From positions 3,038,001 to 3,102,000 of the forward strand of contig NZ_AP018448.1 of assembly GCF_030294945.1 (NCBI RefSeq): DNA of 64,000 bases. The letters are read 5' to 3'. Each line of letters starts with the position of its first letter. Position 1 is the first letter of the stretch. Below are positions 43,843-52,400 of the stretch, piece after piece. Below the pieces are notes generated by a model. The model made no database searches, was not told where the DNA came from, and saw only the letters and a list, made by a program, of their open reading frames with translations. The DNA comes from Streptomyces graminofaciens (GTDB lineage: Bacteria; Actinomycetota; Actinomycetes; Streptomycetales; Streptomycetaceae). A program made the position numbers and the translations under genes.

Positions 43843-44652
43843 ATGAACCACCCCGGCGCCCGATCCGCCGCCGCCGTCGCCCACGCCCAGGACGGCACCG
43901 CACTGGCCTACCAGCCCCAGGGCGACGGCTACCCGCTGCTCCTCCTGGCGGGGCAGGCCAACAACCACCACTGGTGGGACGGCGTCCGCGAGGACTTCCA
44001 CGCCACACACTCCACGATCACCCTCGACCACCGCGGCACCGGCGCCAGCGACAAGCCCCAAGGCCCCTACTCCACACGGCAGTTCGCCGAGGACGTCATC
44101 GCCGTCCTGGACCACGCGGGGATCGAGCGGGCCGACGTCTACGGCACGTCCATGGGCGGCCGTATCGCCCAGTGGGTCGCCGCCCGCCATCCGGACCGGG
44201 TCCGGCGGCTGGTCCTGGGCTGCACCAGCCCCGGCGGCCCGCACGCCGTCGAGCGCGACGCGACCGTACGTCGGTCCCTGGCCCAGACCGACCCGGTGGC
44301 GGCACGGGAGGTGCTGACCGACCTGATGTACACCCCGGCCTGGCGTGCCGCCCACCCCGGCCCGTACGCCACGCTCGGCGACCCCGGCATGCCCCCGCAC
44401 GCCCGCCTCGGCCATCTGCGGGCCAGCAACGGGCACGACGCCTGGGACGTGCTGCCCCTGATCACCGCGCCCACCCTGATCCTCCACGGCGACCAGGACC
44501 GGCTCACCCCGGCCGACAATCTCCCGCTGCTGGCCGCCCGTATCCCCGGCGCCCGCAGCCATGTGTTCCCCGGCGCCCGGCACGCCTACTTCGAGGAGTG
44601 CCGGGCGGAGGCGGGCCCGCTCGTCGCGGCGTTCCTCACCGAAGGGGCGTAG
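43843..44652 (+). CDS. Alpha/beta hydrolase
   Basis: A 269-residue alpha/beta-hydrolase. The oxyanion region is LLLAGQANNHHWWDGV, nucleophile Ser in YGTSMGGRIA, Asp in LHGDQDRLTP and His in FPGARHAYFEE. It resembles 3-oxoadipate enol-lactonase-like and esterase-like proteins. It lies between the LysR gene and the decarboxylase genes; it may hydrolyse a lactone or ester precursor of the pathway acid, which is inference. Confidence 0.85.
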   Translation: MNHPGARSAAAVAHAQDGTALAYQPQGDGYPLLLLAGQANNHHWWDGVREDFHATHSTITLDHRGTGASDKPQGPYSTRQFAEDVIAVLDHAGIERADVYGTSMGGRIAQWVAARHPDRVRRLVLGCTSPGGPHAVERDATVRRSLAQTDPVAAREVLTDLMYTPAWRAAHPGPYATLGDPGMPPHARLGHLRASNGHDAWDVLPLITAPTLILHGDQDRLTPADNLPLLAARIPGARSHVFPGARHAYFEECRAEAGPLVAAFLTEGA

Positions 44653-44778
44653 CACTCAGCGTTCCTCGCCGAGGGGCCGTCGCCGAACCGCAGGTCACGG
44701 GGGCCATGCGCGCGGCGCATGCAGGTATCACCGTTTTCTATTGTCCAACCTTCCCCATCAGCGCTCATGATGTGCGCC

Positions 44779-45315
44779 ATGAGTCAGACACACGCCCCGG
44801 CCCCCTCCTGGCAGGAGGACGTCTTCACCGCGTTGAAGCGACGCGGCATCCAGCAGATCGCCTACGTCCCGGACTCCGGCCACTCCCACACCATCCGTGA
44901 GGCCCGGCGCGACCCCGACATCCATGACGTGGTGCTGACCACGGAGGAGGAGGGTGTCGCCGTCGTCAGCGGGGCCTGGCTGGGCGGGCAGCGCGCGGTG
45001 CTGCTGATGCAGAGCAGCGGTGTCGGCAACTGCGTCAACATGTTCTCCCTGCCCCAGATGGGCCAGTTCCCCTTTCTGACGCTGGTGACCATGCGTGGCG
45101 AGTACGCCGAGTTCAACCCCTGGCAGAGCCCGATGGGCCGCACCACCCAGCAGGCACTGGAGCTGATGGGCATCACCGTGCTGCGCGCCGACACCCCCGA
45201 GGAGGTCGAGGAGACCGTCGAGGCCGCCCTGGACTCGGTGTTCGAGGCGGGCGAGCGCGTCGCCGTGCTCCTCGGGCAGAAGCTGATCGGCCGCAAGAAG
45301 TGGGAGCGCGACTGA
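44779..45315 (+). CDS. ThDP-dependent 2-oxoacid decarboxylase, alpha (PYR) subunit
   Basis: A 178-residue protein corresponding to the pyrimidine-binding domain of ThDP enzymes, of the type seen in sulfopyruvate decarboxylase (ComD) or phosphonopyruvate decarboxylase alpha. The cofactor-activating Glu lies in T-E-E-E-G-V-A-V-V-S-G-A, followed by G-G-Q-R-A-V-L-L-M-Q-S-S-G-V-G-N. It needs the next gene for a complete active site; their coding regions overlap by one base. Split PYR/PP subunits are uncommon among decarboxylases. Confidence 0.85.
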   Translation: MSQTHAPAPSWQEDVFTALKRRGIQQIAYVPDSGHSHTIREARRDPDIHDVVLTTEEEGVAVVSGAWLGGQRAVLLMQSSGVGNCVNMFSLPQMGQFPFLTLVTMRGEYAEFNPWQSPMGRTTQQALELMGITVLRADTPEEVEETVEAALDSVFEAGERVAVLLGQKLIGRKKWERD

Positions 45316-45935
45316 TGACCGTCACCGACACCGCGTCGAGCACCACCGCGTCCCTGCCCCGGCTGGACCGGCGCCGCTTCGTCGCCGACCTGATCGCCCT
45401 GATCCCCGAGGACACCCTGCTGGTGACGGGCCTCGGCTCCCCCAGCTACGACGTGTTCGCCGCCGGGGACCGTCCCGGCACCTTCTACCTCTGGGGCGCG
45501 ATGGGCGCCGCCGCCCCGCTCGCCCTCGGGCTCGCCCTCGCAAGGCCGGACCGCCCGGTCGTCGCGATCACCGGCGACGGCGAACACCTCATGGGCATCG
45601 GCACGTTGGCCACCATCGGCGCCCAGCTCCCGCCCAACCTCACCGTCGTCGTCCTCGACAACGAGCACTTCGGCGAGACGGGCATGCAGCCCAGCCACAC
45701 CGGCCTGGGCACCGACCTCGTCGCCGTCGCCCGGGGCTTCGGCATCCACGACCCCCTGCGGATCACCGACCTCGCGCAGACGGACGACCTCGCCTCCCGG
45801 ATCAAGGCGCGCACGGCGACGACGTACGCCCAGGTGCTCATCGACACCACCGAGCCGCCGCGCGCCCTGCCGCCCCGCGACGGTGTCGCCAACAAGAACT
45901 CCTTCCGTGCCGCACTGGGCCTGAACACCTTCTGA
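45315..45935 (+). CDS. ThDP-dependent 2-oxoacid decarboxylase, beta (PP) subunit
   Basis: A 206-residue pyrophosphate-binding subunit. The ThDP/Mg motif begins I-T-G-D-G-E-H-L-M-G and ends about 28 residues later in V-L-D-N-E-H-F-G-E-T-G. A gating loop region L-Y-L-W-G-A-M-G-A-A precedes it. The ATG shares its first base with the alpha-subunit stop. With the alpha subunit it should decarboxylate a 2-oxo acid to an aldehyde, which the next gene product would oxidise; the 16-bp gap supports this. Confidence 0.87.
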   Translation: MTVTDTASSTTASLPRLDRRRFVADLIALIPEDTLLVTGLGSPSYDVFAAGDRPGTFYLWGAMGAAAPLALGLALARPDRPVVAITGDGEHLMGIGTLATIGAQLPPNLTVVVLDNEHFGETGMQPSHTGLGTDLVAVARGFGIHDPLRITDLAQTDDLASRIKARTATTYAQVLIDTTEPPRALPPRDGVANKNSFRAALGLNTF

Positions 45936-45951
45936 TCCGGGGGGACTTCGC

Positions 45952-47424
45952 ATGCAGCCGCAGCGCTACGACATGTTCATCGACGGGGAGAGCCGGAAGC
46001 CCGCCGGAGGCGAGTGGTTCCCCACGGACAACCCCTATCTGGGCACCCCGTGGGCCGAGATCGCCAAGGGGACCGCACAGGACGTCGACGACGCCGTACG
46101 GGCCGCCGATCGCGCCCTGCGCGCCGGGCCCTGGGCCGAGCTGACCGCGAGCGCCCGCGGTGCCCTGCTGCGGCGGCTCGGCGACACGATCGCCGCGAAC
46201 GCCCGTCATCTGGCCGAGCTGGAAGTCCGCGACAACGGCAAGCTCTTCACCGAGATGTACGGCCAACTCACGTATGTGCCGCAGTGGTTCCACTACTACG
46301 GCGGGCTCGCCGACAAGATCGAGGGGACCGTCCCGCCGATCGACAAGAAGGGCTACTTCGCCTACACGAAGAAGGAGCCCGTCGGGGTCGTCGGGGTCAT
46401 CACGCCGTGGAACTCGCCGCTGTTGCTGCTGGCCTGGAAGATCGCGCCCGCGCTGGCCGCCGGGTGCACGGTAGTGGTCAAGCCGTCGGAGTTCACCTCC
46501 GCGTCCACCCTCGAACTGGTCCGGCTCTTCCACGAGGCGGGGCTGCCGCCGGGTGTCGTCAACGTCGTCACCGGGTTCGGGCAGGACGTGGGCGCGGCCC
46601 TTGTCGAGCACCCTCTCGTGCGGAAGGTCACCTTCACCGGTTCGGACGCCACGGGCCGCCGTATCAACGAGGCCGCGGCCCGTGACTTCAAGCAGGTCAG
46701 CCTCGAACTCGGCGGCAAGTCGCCGAACATCGTCTTCGCCGACGCCGACATCGAGGCCGCCGTGAACGGCGCGGTGTCCGGCATCTTCGCCGCCACCGGG
46801 CAGACCTGTATCGCCGGTTCCCGGCTGCTGGTGCAGGAGAGCGTGCACGACGAGGTCGTGGGCCGTCTGGTCGACCTCGCGCGCACGGCCCGGATGGGCG
46901 ACCCGATGGACGAGGCCACACAGGTCGGGCCCATCACGACGCCCGCCCAGTACGCGAAGGTCCTCGACTACATCGACATCGCGCGCGAGGAGGGCGCCCG
47001 GCTCGTCCTCGGCGGAAGGGCCGCGGACCGCGGTGGCCTGTTCGTCGAACCGACCGTCTTCACCGGTGTGCGCAACACCATGCGCATCGCCCAGGAGGAG
47101 GTCTTCGGTCCCGTCCTCGCCGTGATCCCCTTCAAGGACGAGGACGAGGCCGTCGCGCTCGCCAACGACAGCCGCTACGGCCTCGGCGCCGGCGTCTGGA
47201 CGACCGACATCGGGCGCGCCTTCCGCATGGCCGACCGCATCCGCTCCGGCACGGTCTGGGTCAACACCTACCGCGCGGTCAGCTATCTGACCCCCTTCGG
47301 CGGTTTCAAGGACTCCGGGATCGGCCGCGAGAACGGCATCGGCGCCATCACGGCGTACCTGGCGGACAAGAGCGTCTGGATCAACACCGGGGCGCCCACG
47401 GGCAATCCGTTCGTCATGCGCTGA
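45952..47424 (+). CDS. NAD(P)-dependent aldehyde dehydrogenase
   Basis: A 490-residue aldehyde dehydrogenase of the class 1/2-like superfamily. It has GVITPWNSPLLLLAWK (cofactor site), V-K-P-S-E-F, FTGSDATG, the general base Glu in LELGGKSPN, and the nucleophile Cys in A-T-G-Q-T-C-I-A-G-S-R, followed by EEVFGPVLAVIPF. A GGGGGGA site precedes the ATG. It follows the decarboxylase subunits and likely oxidises their aldehyde product to a carboxylate. Confidence 0.94.
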   Translation: MQPQRYDMFIDGESRKPAGGEWFPTDNPYLGTPWAEIAKGTAQDVDDAVRAADRALRAGPWAELTASARGALLRRLGDTIAANARHLAELEVRDNGKLFTEMYGQLTYVPQWFHYYGGLADKIEGTVPPIDKKGYFAYTKKEPVGVVGVITPWNSPLLLLAWKIAPALAAGCTVVVKPSEFTSASTLELVRLFHEAGLPPGVVNVVTGFGQDVGAALVEHPLVRKVTFTGSDATGRRINEAAARDFKQVSLELGGKSPNIVFADADIEAAVNGAVSGIFAATGQTCIAGSRLLVQESVHDEVVGRLVDLARTARMGDPMDEATQVGPITTPAQYAKVLDYIDIAREEGARLVLGGRAADRGGLFVEPTVFTGVRNTMRIAQEEVFGPVLAVIPFKDEDEAVALANDSRYGLGAGVWTTDIGRAFRMADRIRSGTVWVNTYRAVSYLTPFGGFKDSGIGRENGIGAITAYLADKSVWINTGAPTGNPFVMR

Positions 47425-47484
47425 CCGACCCGACCGAGACACGCAGCAGGCCCTCCCCGCGCGACACGAGCAACGGAGCTTCCC

Positions 47485-48861
47485 ATGTCGCAGAGCCACA
47501 CCTCCTCCGTCCCCACCACCCCGTCCCGGACCACCGCCAACGTCGTACGCGGCTGTCTGGGCAACCTCATCGAGTGGTACGACTGGTTCGTCTACGCCAC
47601 CTTCAGCATCTACTTCGCGGCCGTCTTCTTCCCCGAGGGCAATCGGACGGCCCAACTGCTCTCCACCGCCGTCGTGTTCGCCGTCGGGTTCCTGATGCGC
47701 CCGCTCGGCGGCTGGCTGCTCGGCGCCTACGCCGACCGGTACGGCCGCCGCCGCGCGCTGACCCTGTCGGTCACGCTGATGAGCATCGGCTCGCTGACCA
47801 TCGCGGCCACCCCGTCCCACGAGACCATCGGCCTGTGGGCACCGGCCCTGCTGATCCTGGCCCGGCTCGCCCAAGGGCTGTCCGTGGGCGGCGAGTTCGG
47901 CTCCAGCGCGTCGTATCTGGCCGAGATCGCCCCGCCCGGGCGGCGCGGCTTCTACTCCAGCTTCCAGTACGTGTCCATCGTGCTCGGCCAGCTCGCCGCG
48001 CTGCTGGTGATGATCGTGCTGCAACGCCTGCTGACCGAGGGCCAGTTGGAGACCTGGGGCTGGCGTGTGCCGTTCCTGATCGGCGCGGTCGCCGGTCTGG
48101 CCGTGATGTATCTGCGCCGCACGATGGAGGAGTCGGAGCACTTCCGCCAGGAGCAGGCGAGGGCCGCCGAGCGGGATCCCGCGGTCAAGGAGCGCACGGG
48201 CCTGGCCGCCCTGTTCAGCGAGTACCCGCGCCGGCTGATCGCCGTGTTCGGGCTGGCCATCGGTGGCACGGTCGCGTTCTACACGTACACGACGTACCTG
48301 CAGAAGTACCTGGTGAACACGGCCGGCATCCCGAAGCCGACCGTCTCCCTCATCGGCTTCGCCGCGCTCTTCATCTACATGCTGCTGCAGCCGGTCGCGG
48401 GCCATCTGTCCGACCGGGTCGGCCGCCGGCCGGTGATGTTCGGCTTCGCGATCGGCGGCATGGTCCTCACCGTGCCGATCATGACCGTCCTCGGTCGTAC
48501 GAGCAGTCCGTGGATCGCCTTCCTGCTGATGACGACCGCGCTGACCTTCCTCAGCGGCTACTCGGCACTGGCCGCGATCATCAAGGCCGAGATGTTCCCC
48601 ACCAAGGTCCGGGCCCTGGGTGTGGGCCTGCCGCACGCCCTGGTCGCCGCCGTCTTCGGCGGCATGACCGAGCCGATCGCGCTGGCCCTGAAGAACGGCG
48701 GGCACGAGACACTCTTCTTCTGGTACGTCACCGGGTGCATCGCGCTCACCTTCCTGGCCACCCTCCTCGTCCGCGAGCCCTCCCGCACCTCCCTCCTGGA
48801 GACCACCGATGCAGACCACCCCGCCCCCGCTCGGCTCGTACGTGGAGTCGTGGACTCCTGA
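47485..48861 (+). CDS. MFS transporter, MHS family
   Basis: A 458-residue 12-span MHS symporter: GNLIEWYDWFVYATFSIYF, LLGAYADRYGRRRAL, RLAQGLSVGGEFGSSASYL and SDRVGRRPVMFG. Members such as KgtP transport dicarboxylic or 2-oxo acids, so it may import the cluster's substrate. It is a paralogue of the transporter at 29934. Its last 53 bases overlap the start of the hydratase gene. Confidence 0.92.
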   Translation: MSQSHTSSVPTTPSRTTANVVRGCLGNLIEWYDWFVYATFSIYFAAVFFPEGNRTAQLLSTAVVFAVGFLMRPLGGWLLGAYADRYGRRRALTLSVTLMSIGSLTIAATPSHETIGLWAPALLILARLAQGLSVGGEFGSSASYLAEIAPPGRRGFYSSFQYVSIVLGQLAALLVMIVLQRLLTEGQLETWGWRVPFLIGAVAGLAVMYLRRTMEESEHFRQEQARAAERDPAVKERTGLAALFSEYPRRLIAVFGLAIGGTVAFYTYTTYLQKYLVNTAGIPKPTVSLIGFAALFIYMLLQPVAGHLSDRVGRRPVMFGFAIGGMVLTVPIMTVLGRTSSPWIAFLLMTTALTFLSGYSALAAIIKAEMFPTKVRALGVGLPHALVAAVFGGMTEPIALALKNGGHETLFFWYVTGCIALTFLATLLVREPSRTSLLETTDADHPAPARLVRGVVDS

Positions 48862-49678
48862 GCCGGTGACGGACGAGGACCCGCTGTCCCCCGGCCCGGC
48901 GGCGGCCCTGTCGGCGGTCCTGAACCTGCCCGACACCACCGCGAAGGCCGGTGACCCGCTGCCCCCGCTGTGGCACTGGCTCCACTTCCTCGCCTGGCCC
49001 GCGCAGCGCGCGCTGGGCGCCGACGGCCACCCCCTGCACGGGCACTTCCTGCCGCCGCTCCCCCACCGCCAGCGCATGTGGGCCGGAGGCCGCTGCGAGA
49101 TCACCGAACCGCTCCGCCTCGGCGCGCCCGCCGAACGCGTCAGCAGCCTCGCCTCGGTCACGGCCAAGCAGGGCCGCACCGGGGAGATGCTGTTCGTCAC
49201 CGAGCGCCGGGAGTTCCGCCAGCACGGGCGGACCTGCCTCGTCGAGGAACAGGACATCGTCTACCGGTCCGGCCGCAGCGCCGGGCAACACCCGCAGGAA
49301 CTCGACGGGTCGGCCTTCCCCCACCCCGACGAGCCGTGGCAGCTCCCGCTGCGCCCCGATCCCGCGCTGCTCTTCCGCTTCAGCGCCCTCACGGCCAACG
49401 CCCACCGCATCCACTACGACGCCCCGTACTGCCGGGACGAGGAGGGCTACCCCGGGCTCGTCGTCCACGGCCCGCTGCTCGCCCTGCTCATGCTCGAACT
49501 CGCCCGCCGTCACGCCCCCGACCGGCCGGTGCGGTCGCTGGAGTACCGGCTGCGGCGGCCGGTGTTCGCCGGGGAGCGGCTGGTGGCGTGCGGTACGCCG
49601 GCCGAGGACCGGGCCGAGCTGCGTATCGCCACGCATCGCGAGGAGCGGCACGCCACGGCGAAGGTGGTCTTCGCGTGA
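48809..49678 (+). CDS. FAS1-like/MaoC-type dehydratase (mesaconyl-CoA hydratase-like)
   Basis: A 289-residue double-hotdog protein. The N-terminal part has LWHWLHFL, GADGHPLHGHFLPPLP and RMWAGGR, which I recall from mesaconyl-C4-CoA hydratases and the FAS1-like dehydratase group. The second hotdog has FSALTANAHRIHYDAPY...GYPGLVVHGPLLALLML, including the hydratase-type N-x-H-R-I-H-Y-D motif. It should add water to an enoyl-CoA. The ATG has CTGGAG nine bases upstream but lies 53 bp inside the transporter gene, an unusually long overlap. The end is GTGA-coupled to the lyase gene. Confidence 0.82.
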   Translation: MQTTPPPLGSYVESWTPEPVTDEDPLSPGPAAALSAVLNLPDTTAKAGDPLPPLWHWLHFLAWPAQRALGADGHPLHGHFLPPLPHRQRMWAGGRCEITEPLRLGAPAERVSSLASVTAKQGRTGEMLFVTERREFRQHGRTCLVEEQDIVYRSGRSAGQHPQELDGSAFPHPDEPWQLPLRPDPALLFRFSALTANAHRIHYDAPYCRDEEGYPGLVVHGPLLALLMLELARRHAPDRPVRSLEYRLRRPVFAGERLVACGTPAEDRAELRIATHREERHATAKVVFA

Positions 49679-50493
49679 CGACCCCGATCGCCCTCGCCCG
49701 CAGCTTCCTCTTCGTCCCCGGCGACCGGCCCGACCGCTTCGACAAGGCCGTCTCCTCGGGTGCCGACCTCGTCATCGTCGACCTGGAGGACGCGGTCGCC
49801 GCCCCGGACAAGGAGCGCGCCCGCGCCCACGCCGGGGCCTGGCTCGCGCGGGGCAACCGGGCGATCGTACGGATCAACGCGCCCGGCACCCCGTGGTCCG
49901 AGGCCGACCTGCGCCTCGCCGCCGAGCACGGCTGCCCGGTCGTGGTGCCCAAGGCCGAGGACCCCGCCGTACTCGCGGAACTCTCGGCCCGTACGGCCGG
50001 GCGGTGCGACCTCGTCGCGCTCGTCGAGACGGCCCTCGGCGTGGAACGGGCGTACGAGGTGTGCGCCACGCCCGGGGTCGTGCGCGCCGCGTTCGGCAAC
50101 GTCGATCTGGCCGCACGGCTCGGCGTCGCCCACGACGACCACACCGCGCTGGCGTACGCACGCTCCCGGCTGGTCGTCGCCTCGGCCGCGGCGGGGATCG
50201 GCCCGCCCGTCGACGGGGTCACCACCGCCGTACGGGACGAGGAGTCGCTGACCGCCGACCTGGCCCTCGCACGCCGACTGGGCTTCACCGGCAAGCTCTG
50301 CGTCCACCCGTTCCAACTCCCTTACGTGGACGAGGCGTTCGCCCCGTCGGAGGAGGAGCTGGGGTGGGCCCGTGCCGTCCTGGGCGCCGGTGACTCGGTC
50401 ACCACGGTCGACGGGCAGATGATCGACAAGCCGGTGCTGGAACGCGCCCGGTGGCTGCTGTCACTGGCGCGCGAGCCGCACGCGGCGAGCTGA
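49675..50493 (+). CDS. CitE-like / malyl-CoA-type lyase
   Basis: A 272-residue (beta/alpha)8 lyase of the HpcH/HpaI-CitE family. Signatures: RSFLFVPGDRPDRFDKA, DLVIVDLEDAVA, V-R-I-N, metal-binding Glu in VALVETALGV and Asp in AFGNVDLAARLG, and FTGKLCVHPFQ. Stand-alone CitE-like proteins split (S)-citramalyl-CoA or malyl-CoA to acetyl-CoA or propionyl-CoA plus a 2-oxo acid. The GTG start overlaps the hydratase stop, the pairing expected for hydration followed by cleavage. Confidence 0.9.
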   Translation: MTTPIALARSFLFVPGDRPDRFDKAVSSGADLVIVDLEDAVAAPDKERARAHAGAWLARGNRAIVRINAPGTPWSEADLRLAAEHGCPVVVPKAEDPAVLAELSARTAGRCDLVALVETALGVERAYEVCATPGVVRAAFGNVDLAARLGVAHDDHTALAYARSRLVVASAAAGIGPPVDGVTTAVRDEESLTADLALARRLGFTGKLCVHPFQLPYVDEAFAPSEEELGWARAVLGAGDSVTTVDGQMIDKPVLERARWLLSLAREPHAAS

Positions 50494-50535
50494 CGCCAAG
50501 GCGGGCGGCGTTCGAGGTTGCCACCCGCCCCGGGT

Positions 50536-50622
50536 TCGTGGCGTCGCGGTTATCGGGTGCCCGCGGCCGGCCGACTCCACGAACAGGGTGCCGGTGGCTC
50601 CGGTCGCGCCCAGGACGAGTGC
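50536..50622 (-). pseudogene. Fragment of an NAD(P)-binding Rossmann protein
   Basis: In the 233-bp gap between the lyase and monooxygenase genes, the minus strand encodes ALVLGATGATGTLFVES followed by GRGHPITA, the first strand and G-x-x-G-x-x-G loop of NmrA/NAD(P)H-binding reductases. The rest of the gene is missing. On the + strand the same gap has an unrelated short C-terminal-like tail ending at 50694. These are decayed remnants. Confidence 0.55.
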
Positions 50623-50726
50623 TCGGTTCTCCGAGCGAGAGCCACCCACGCCCTCGGCATCCCGGAGGACGCCGAGTTCGCGGGGACGCACTGACCGGGC
50701 GATGTCCGGCACCGAGTGGAGCGACC

Positions 50727-51020
50727 TCAGGTGACCGGATCGAGGAAGGTCAGCACCGACGCGTCCTCCTCGATCAGCGGGGAGAGGGCCGCGTTGAACG
50801 GGCCGCCGTACGGGGCTTTCAGGTGCGCCTGGAAGGCGTCCTCGTCCCGGTACACCTCGAAAATCCAGTAGGCACGTGGGTGGGACGCCTTGGTGTAGAC
50901 GTCGAAGGCGAGATTGCCCTCTTCCTCCCGCACCTTCTGGGCGTACTCCAGGAGCAGACGGGTGACCTCGTCCTCCGCCCCCTCACGGGCGGTGAACTCG
51001 GCGAGCAGGGTCTTGTTCAC
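50727..51020 (-). CDS. ABM-domain putative quinol monooxygenase
   Basis: A 97-residue ferredoxin-like protein of the antibiotic-biosynthesis monooxygenase family (YgiN-like): L-L-A-E-F-T-A-R-E-G, E-E-G-N-L-A-F-D-V-Y, Y-W-I-F-E-V-Y-R-D-E-D-A-F-Q-A-H. Such small cofactor-free proteins act on quinols or protect from reactive aldehydes. The GTG at 51020 is chosen for its GAAGGAAG site. It is monocistronic; 166 bp separate it from the PfkB gene upstream. Confidence 0.88.
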   Translation of the reverse strand: MNKTLLAEFTAREGAEDEVTRLLLEYAQKVREEEGNLAFDVYTKASHPRAYWIFEVYRDEDAFQAHLKAPYGGPFNAALSPLIEEDASVLTFLDPVT

Positions 51021-51186
51021 GGTGTGGCTTCCTTCGTGGTCGGGTCGGGGTCGGTCGCGGTAGGAGTTGACGTGCCGGACGCGGGCCCGATCGAGCTTCA
51101 CCGAGCCGTCCTCGGCGAAGAGGGCGACCCGGCCCGTGCGTCAACGGTCCGGGAGTGACACCCCCCTTGCCCGGTCGGCCCACCCG

Positions 51187-52149
51187 TCAGACGGGGTCGG
51201 CCGCGGTGAGCCGCTCCACCTGCTCCTGCCACGGCGGGTTGGGGCCGGCGACCGAGCAGGTCAGGGCAGCGACCCGGACGGCGAAGCGGCAGGCCTCCGC
51301 GACGTCGTCGGGGCGGAGATCAGTCAGCCGGCCGCCCAGGAAACCGCGGGCGCCGAGGTGGTGCAGCAGTCCGGCGGTGAAGGAGTCCCCCGCCCCGACC
51401 GTGTCGACTACGGTCGTGGACACGGCGGGTACCTGGATCCGTTCGCCGTCCAGTGACGCCAGGACACCGTCGGCGCCGCGTGTGATCACGACGAGCCTCG
51501 CACCGGCCGCGTGCCAGATGTCGCAGGCCTGCTCGGGCGGGGTGCCCGGCAGCAGGAGTTCGAGGTCGTCCTCGCTCAGCCGGAGCACATCGGCTAGGGC
51601 GCACCAGTGGGCCAGCCGGGCGCGGTAGACATCGGGGTCCACCAGCAGCGGCCTGACGTTGGGGTCGATGCTGATGGTCGCATGAGGGGCGGCCGTCGCC
51701 AGGAAGTCCTCCACGACCGCCGCGCCGGGCTCCCGGACCAGGGCCAGCGAGCCGGTGTGCACACAGGCTGCCCCGGACAGGTCGACCCGCGCCAGCTCCT
51801 CGGCCGTCCACTGCCAGTCGGCGGTGTTCTGGGCGTGGAACGAGAACGCGGCCTGCCCCCGGTCGTCCAGCTCCGCCACGGCGAGGGTGCTGGGCTCGGC
51901 GGCCTGGACGGCGCTCGACAGGTCCACCCCGGACGCCTCCAGGTGGGCGCGGAACAGGCGGCCGAACACATCCCCGGAGAGCCGTGCGAGGAAGCGGGCC
52001 CGGGTGCCGAGGCGGGCCAGGGCCACCGCCGTGTTCGCGGGTCCGCCGCCGGGCAGCACGCGCAGGGCCAGCTCGTTCGAGGCGCTCGCGGGTTCGGTGA
52101 ACGCGTCCGCGACGCACTCCCCAAGGACGGTGATCCGACACGGGCTCAT
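51187..52149 (-). CDS. PfkB-family carbohydrate kinase (fructokinase-like)
   Basis: A 320-residue ribokinase/PfkB kinase. It starts ITVLGECVADAF, has the sugar-binding P-G-G-G-P-A-N-T-A-V-A-L-A-R-L-G segment and the C-terminal signature V-D-T-V-G-A-G-D-S-F-T-A-G containing the catalytic Asp. It most resembles bacterial fructokinases. It is divergent from the sugar ABC importer; the pair of LacI operators at 52311 lies between them. It would phosphorylate the sugar that importer brings in. Confidence 0.92.
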   Translation of the reverse strand: MSPCRITVLGECVADAFTEPASASNELALRVLPGGGPANTAVALARLGTRARFLARLSGDVFGRLFRAHLEASGVDLSSAVQAAEPSTLAVAELDDRGQAAFSFHAQNTADWQWTAEELARVDLSGAACVHTGSLALVREPGAAVVEDFLATAAPHATISIDPNVRPLLVDPDVYRARLAHWCALADVLRLSEDDLELLLPGTPPEQACDIWHAAGARLVVITRGADGVLASLDGERIQVPAVSTTVVDTVGAGDSFTAGLLHHLGARGFLGGRLTDLRPDDVAEACRFAVRVAALTCSVAGPNPPWQEQVERLTAADPV

Positions 52150-52310
52150 GGGCTGCTCTTCTCTGACTGACGTACGGGCCGACCGGACCCGTCGTGGCGC
52201 GGCCGACCCGCCCGCGACGGGTGGGCGGCGGCCGGGGGCGTTGCCTATTTGTGACAAGTAAAGGGCATTGACGTTTCCGGGAGATGGAGTCCATCATCCT
52301 CGCCATGCAG

Positions 52311-52340
52311 TGTCAACGATGACATAAGTCAACGATGACA
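52311..52340. promoter_or_regulatory. Tandem LacI operators of the sugar importer
   Basis: TGTCAACGATGACA (52311-52324) has perfect 5-bp arms around four bases. A second copy, AGTCAACGATGACA (52327-52340), follows at a 16-bp period, about 60 bp before the binding-protein start. A possible promoter (TTGACG at 52268 and CATCAT at 52292) lies just upstream. The LacI gene that ends this cluster at 55475-56506 is the natural partner. Confidence 0.75.
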
Positions 52341-52400
52341 TCTCCGGGACGGCATCTTCCGATGCCGGCCGCGCCGCACGTCATCACGCAGGAGTCGTTC

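Noticed and set aside
44779..45935. Phosphonate or sulfonate pathway (phosphonopyruvate/sulfopyruvate decarboxylase)
   Set aside because: The decarboxylase family fits, but no PEP mutase, sulfolactate or phosphonate genes are nearby, while CoA-ester chemistry surrounds it.
45838..49257. A 1139-codon open frame on the minus strand
   Set aside because: It is antisense to the aldehyde dehydrogenase and transporter genes, has shadow composition (long runs of R, G, H, Q and V) and no domain. High-GC third positions keep the opposite strand open.
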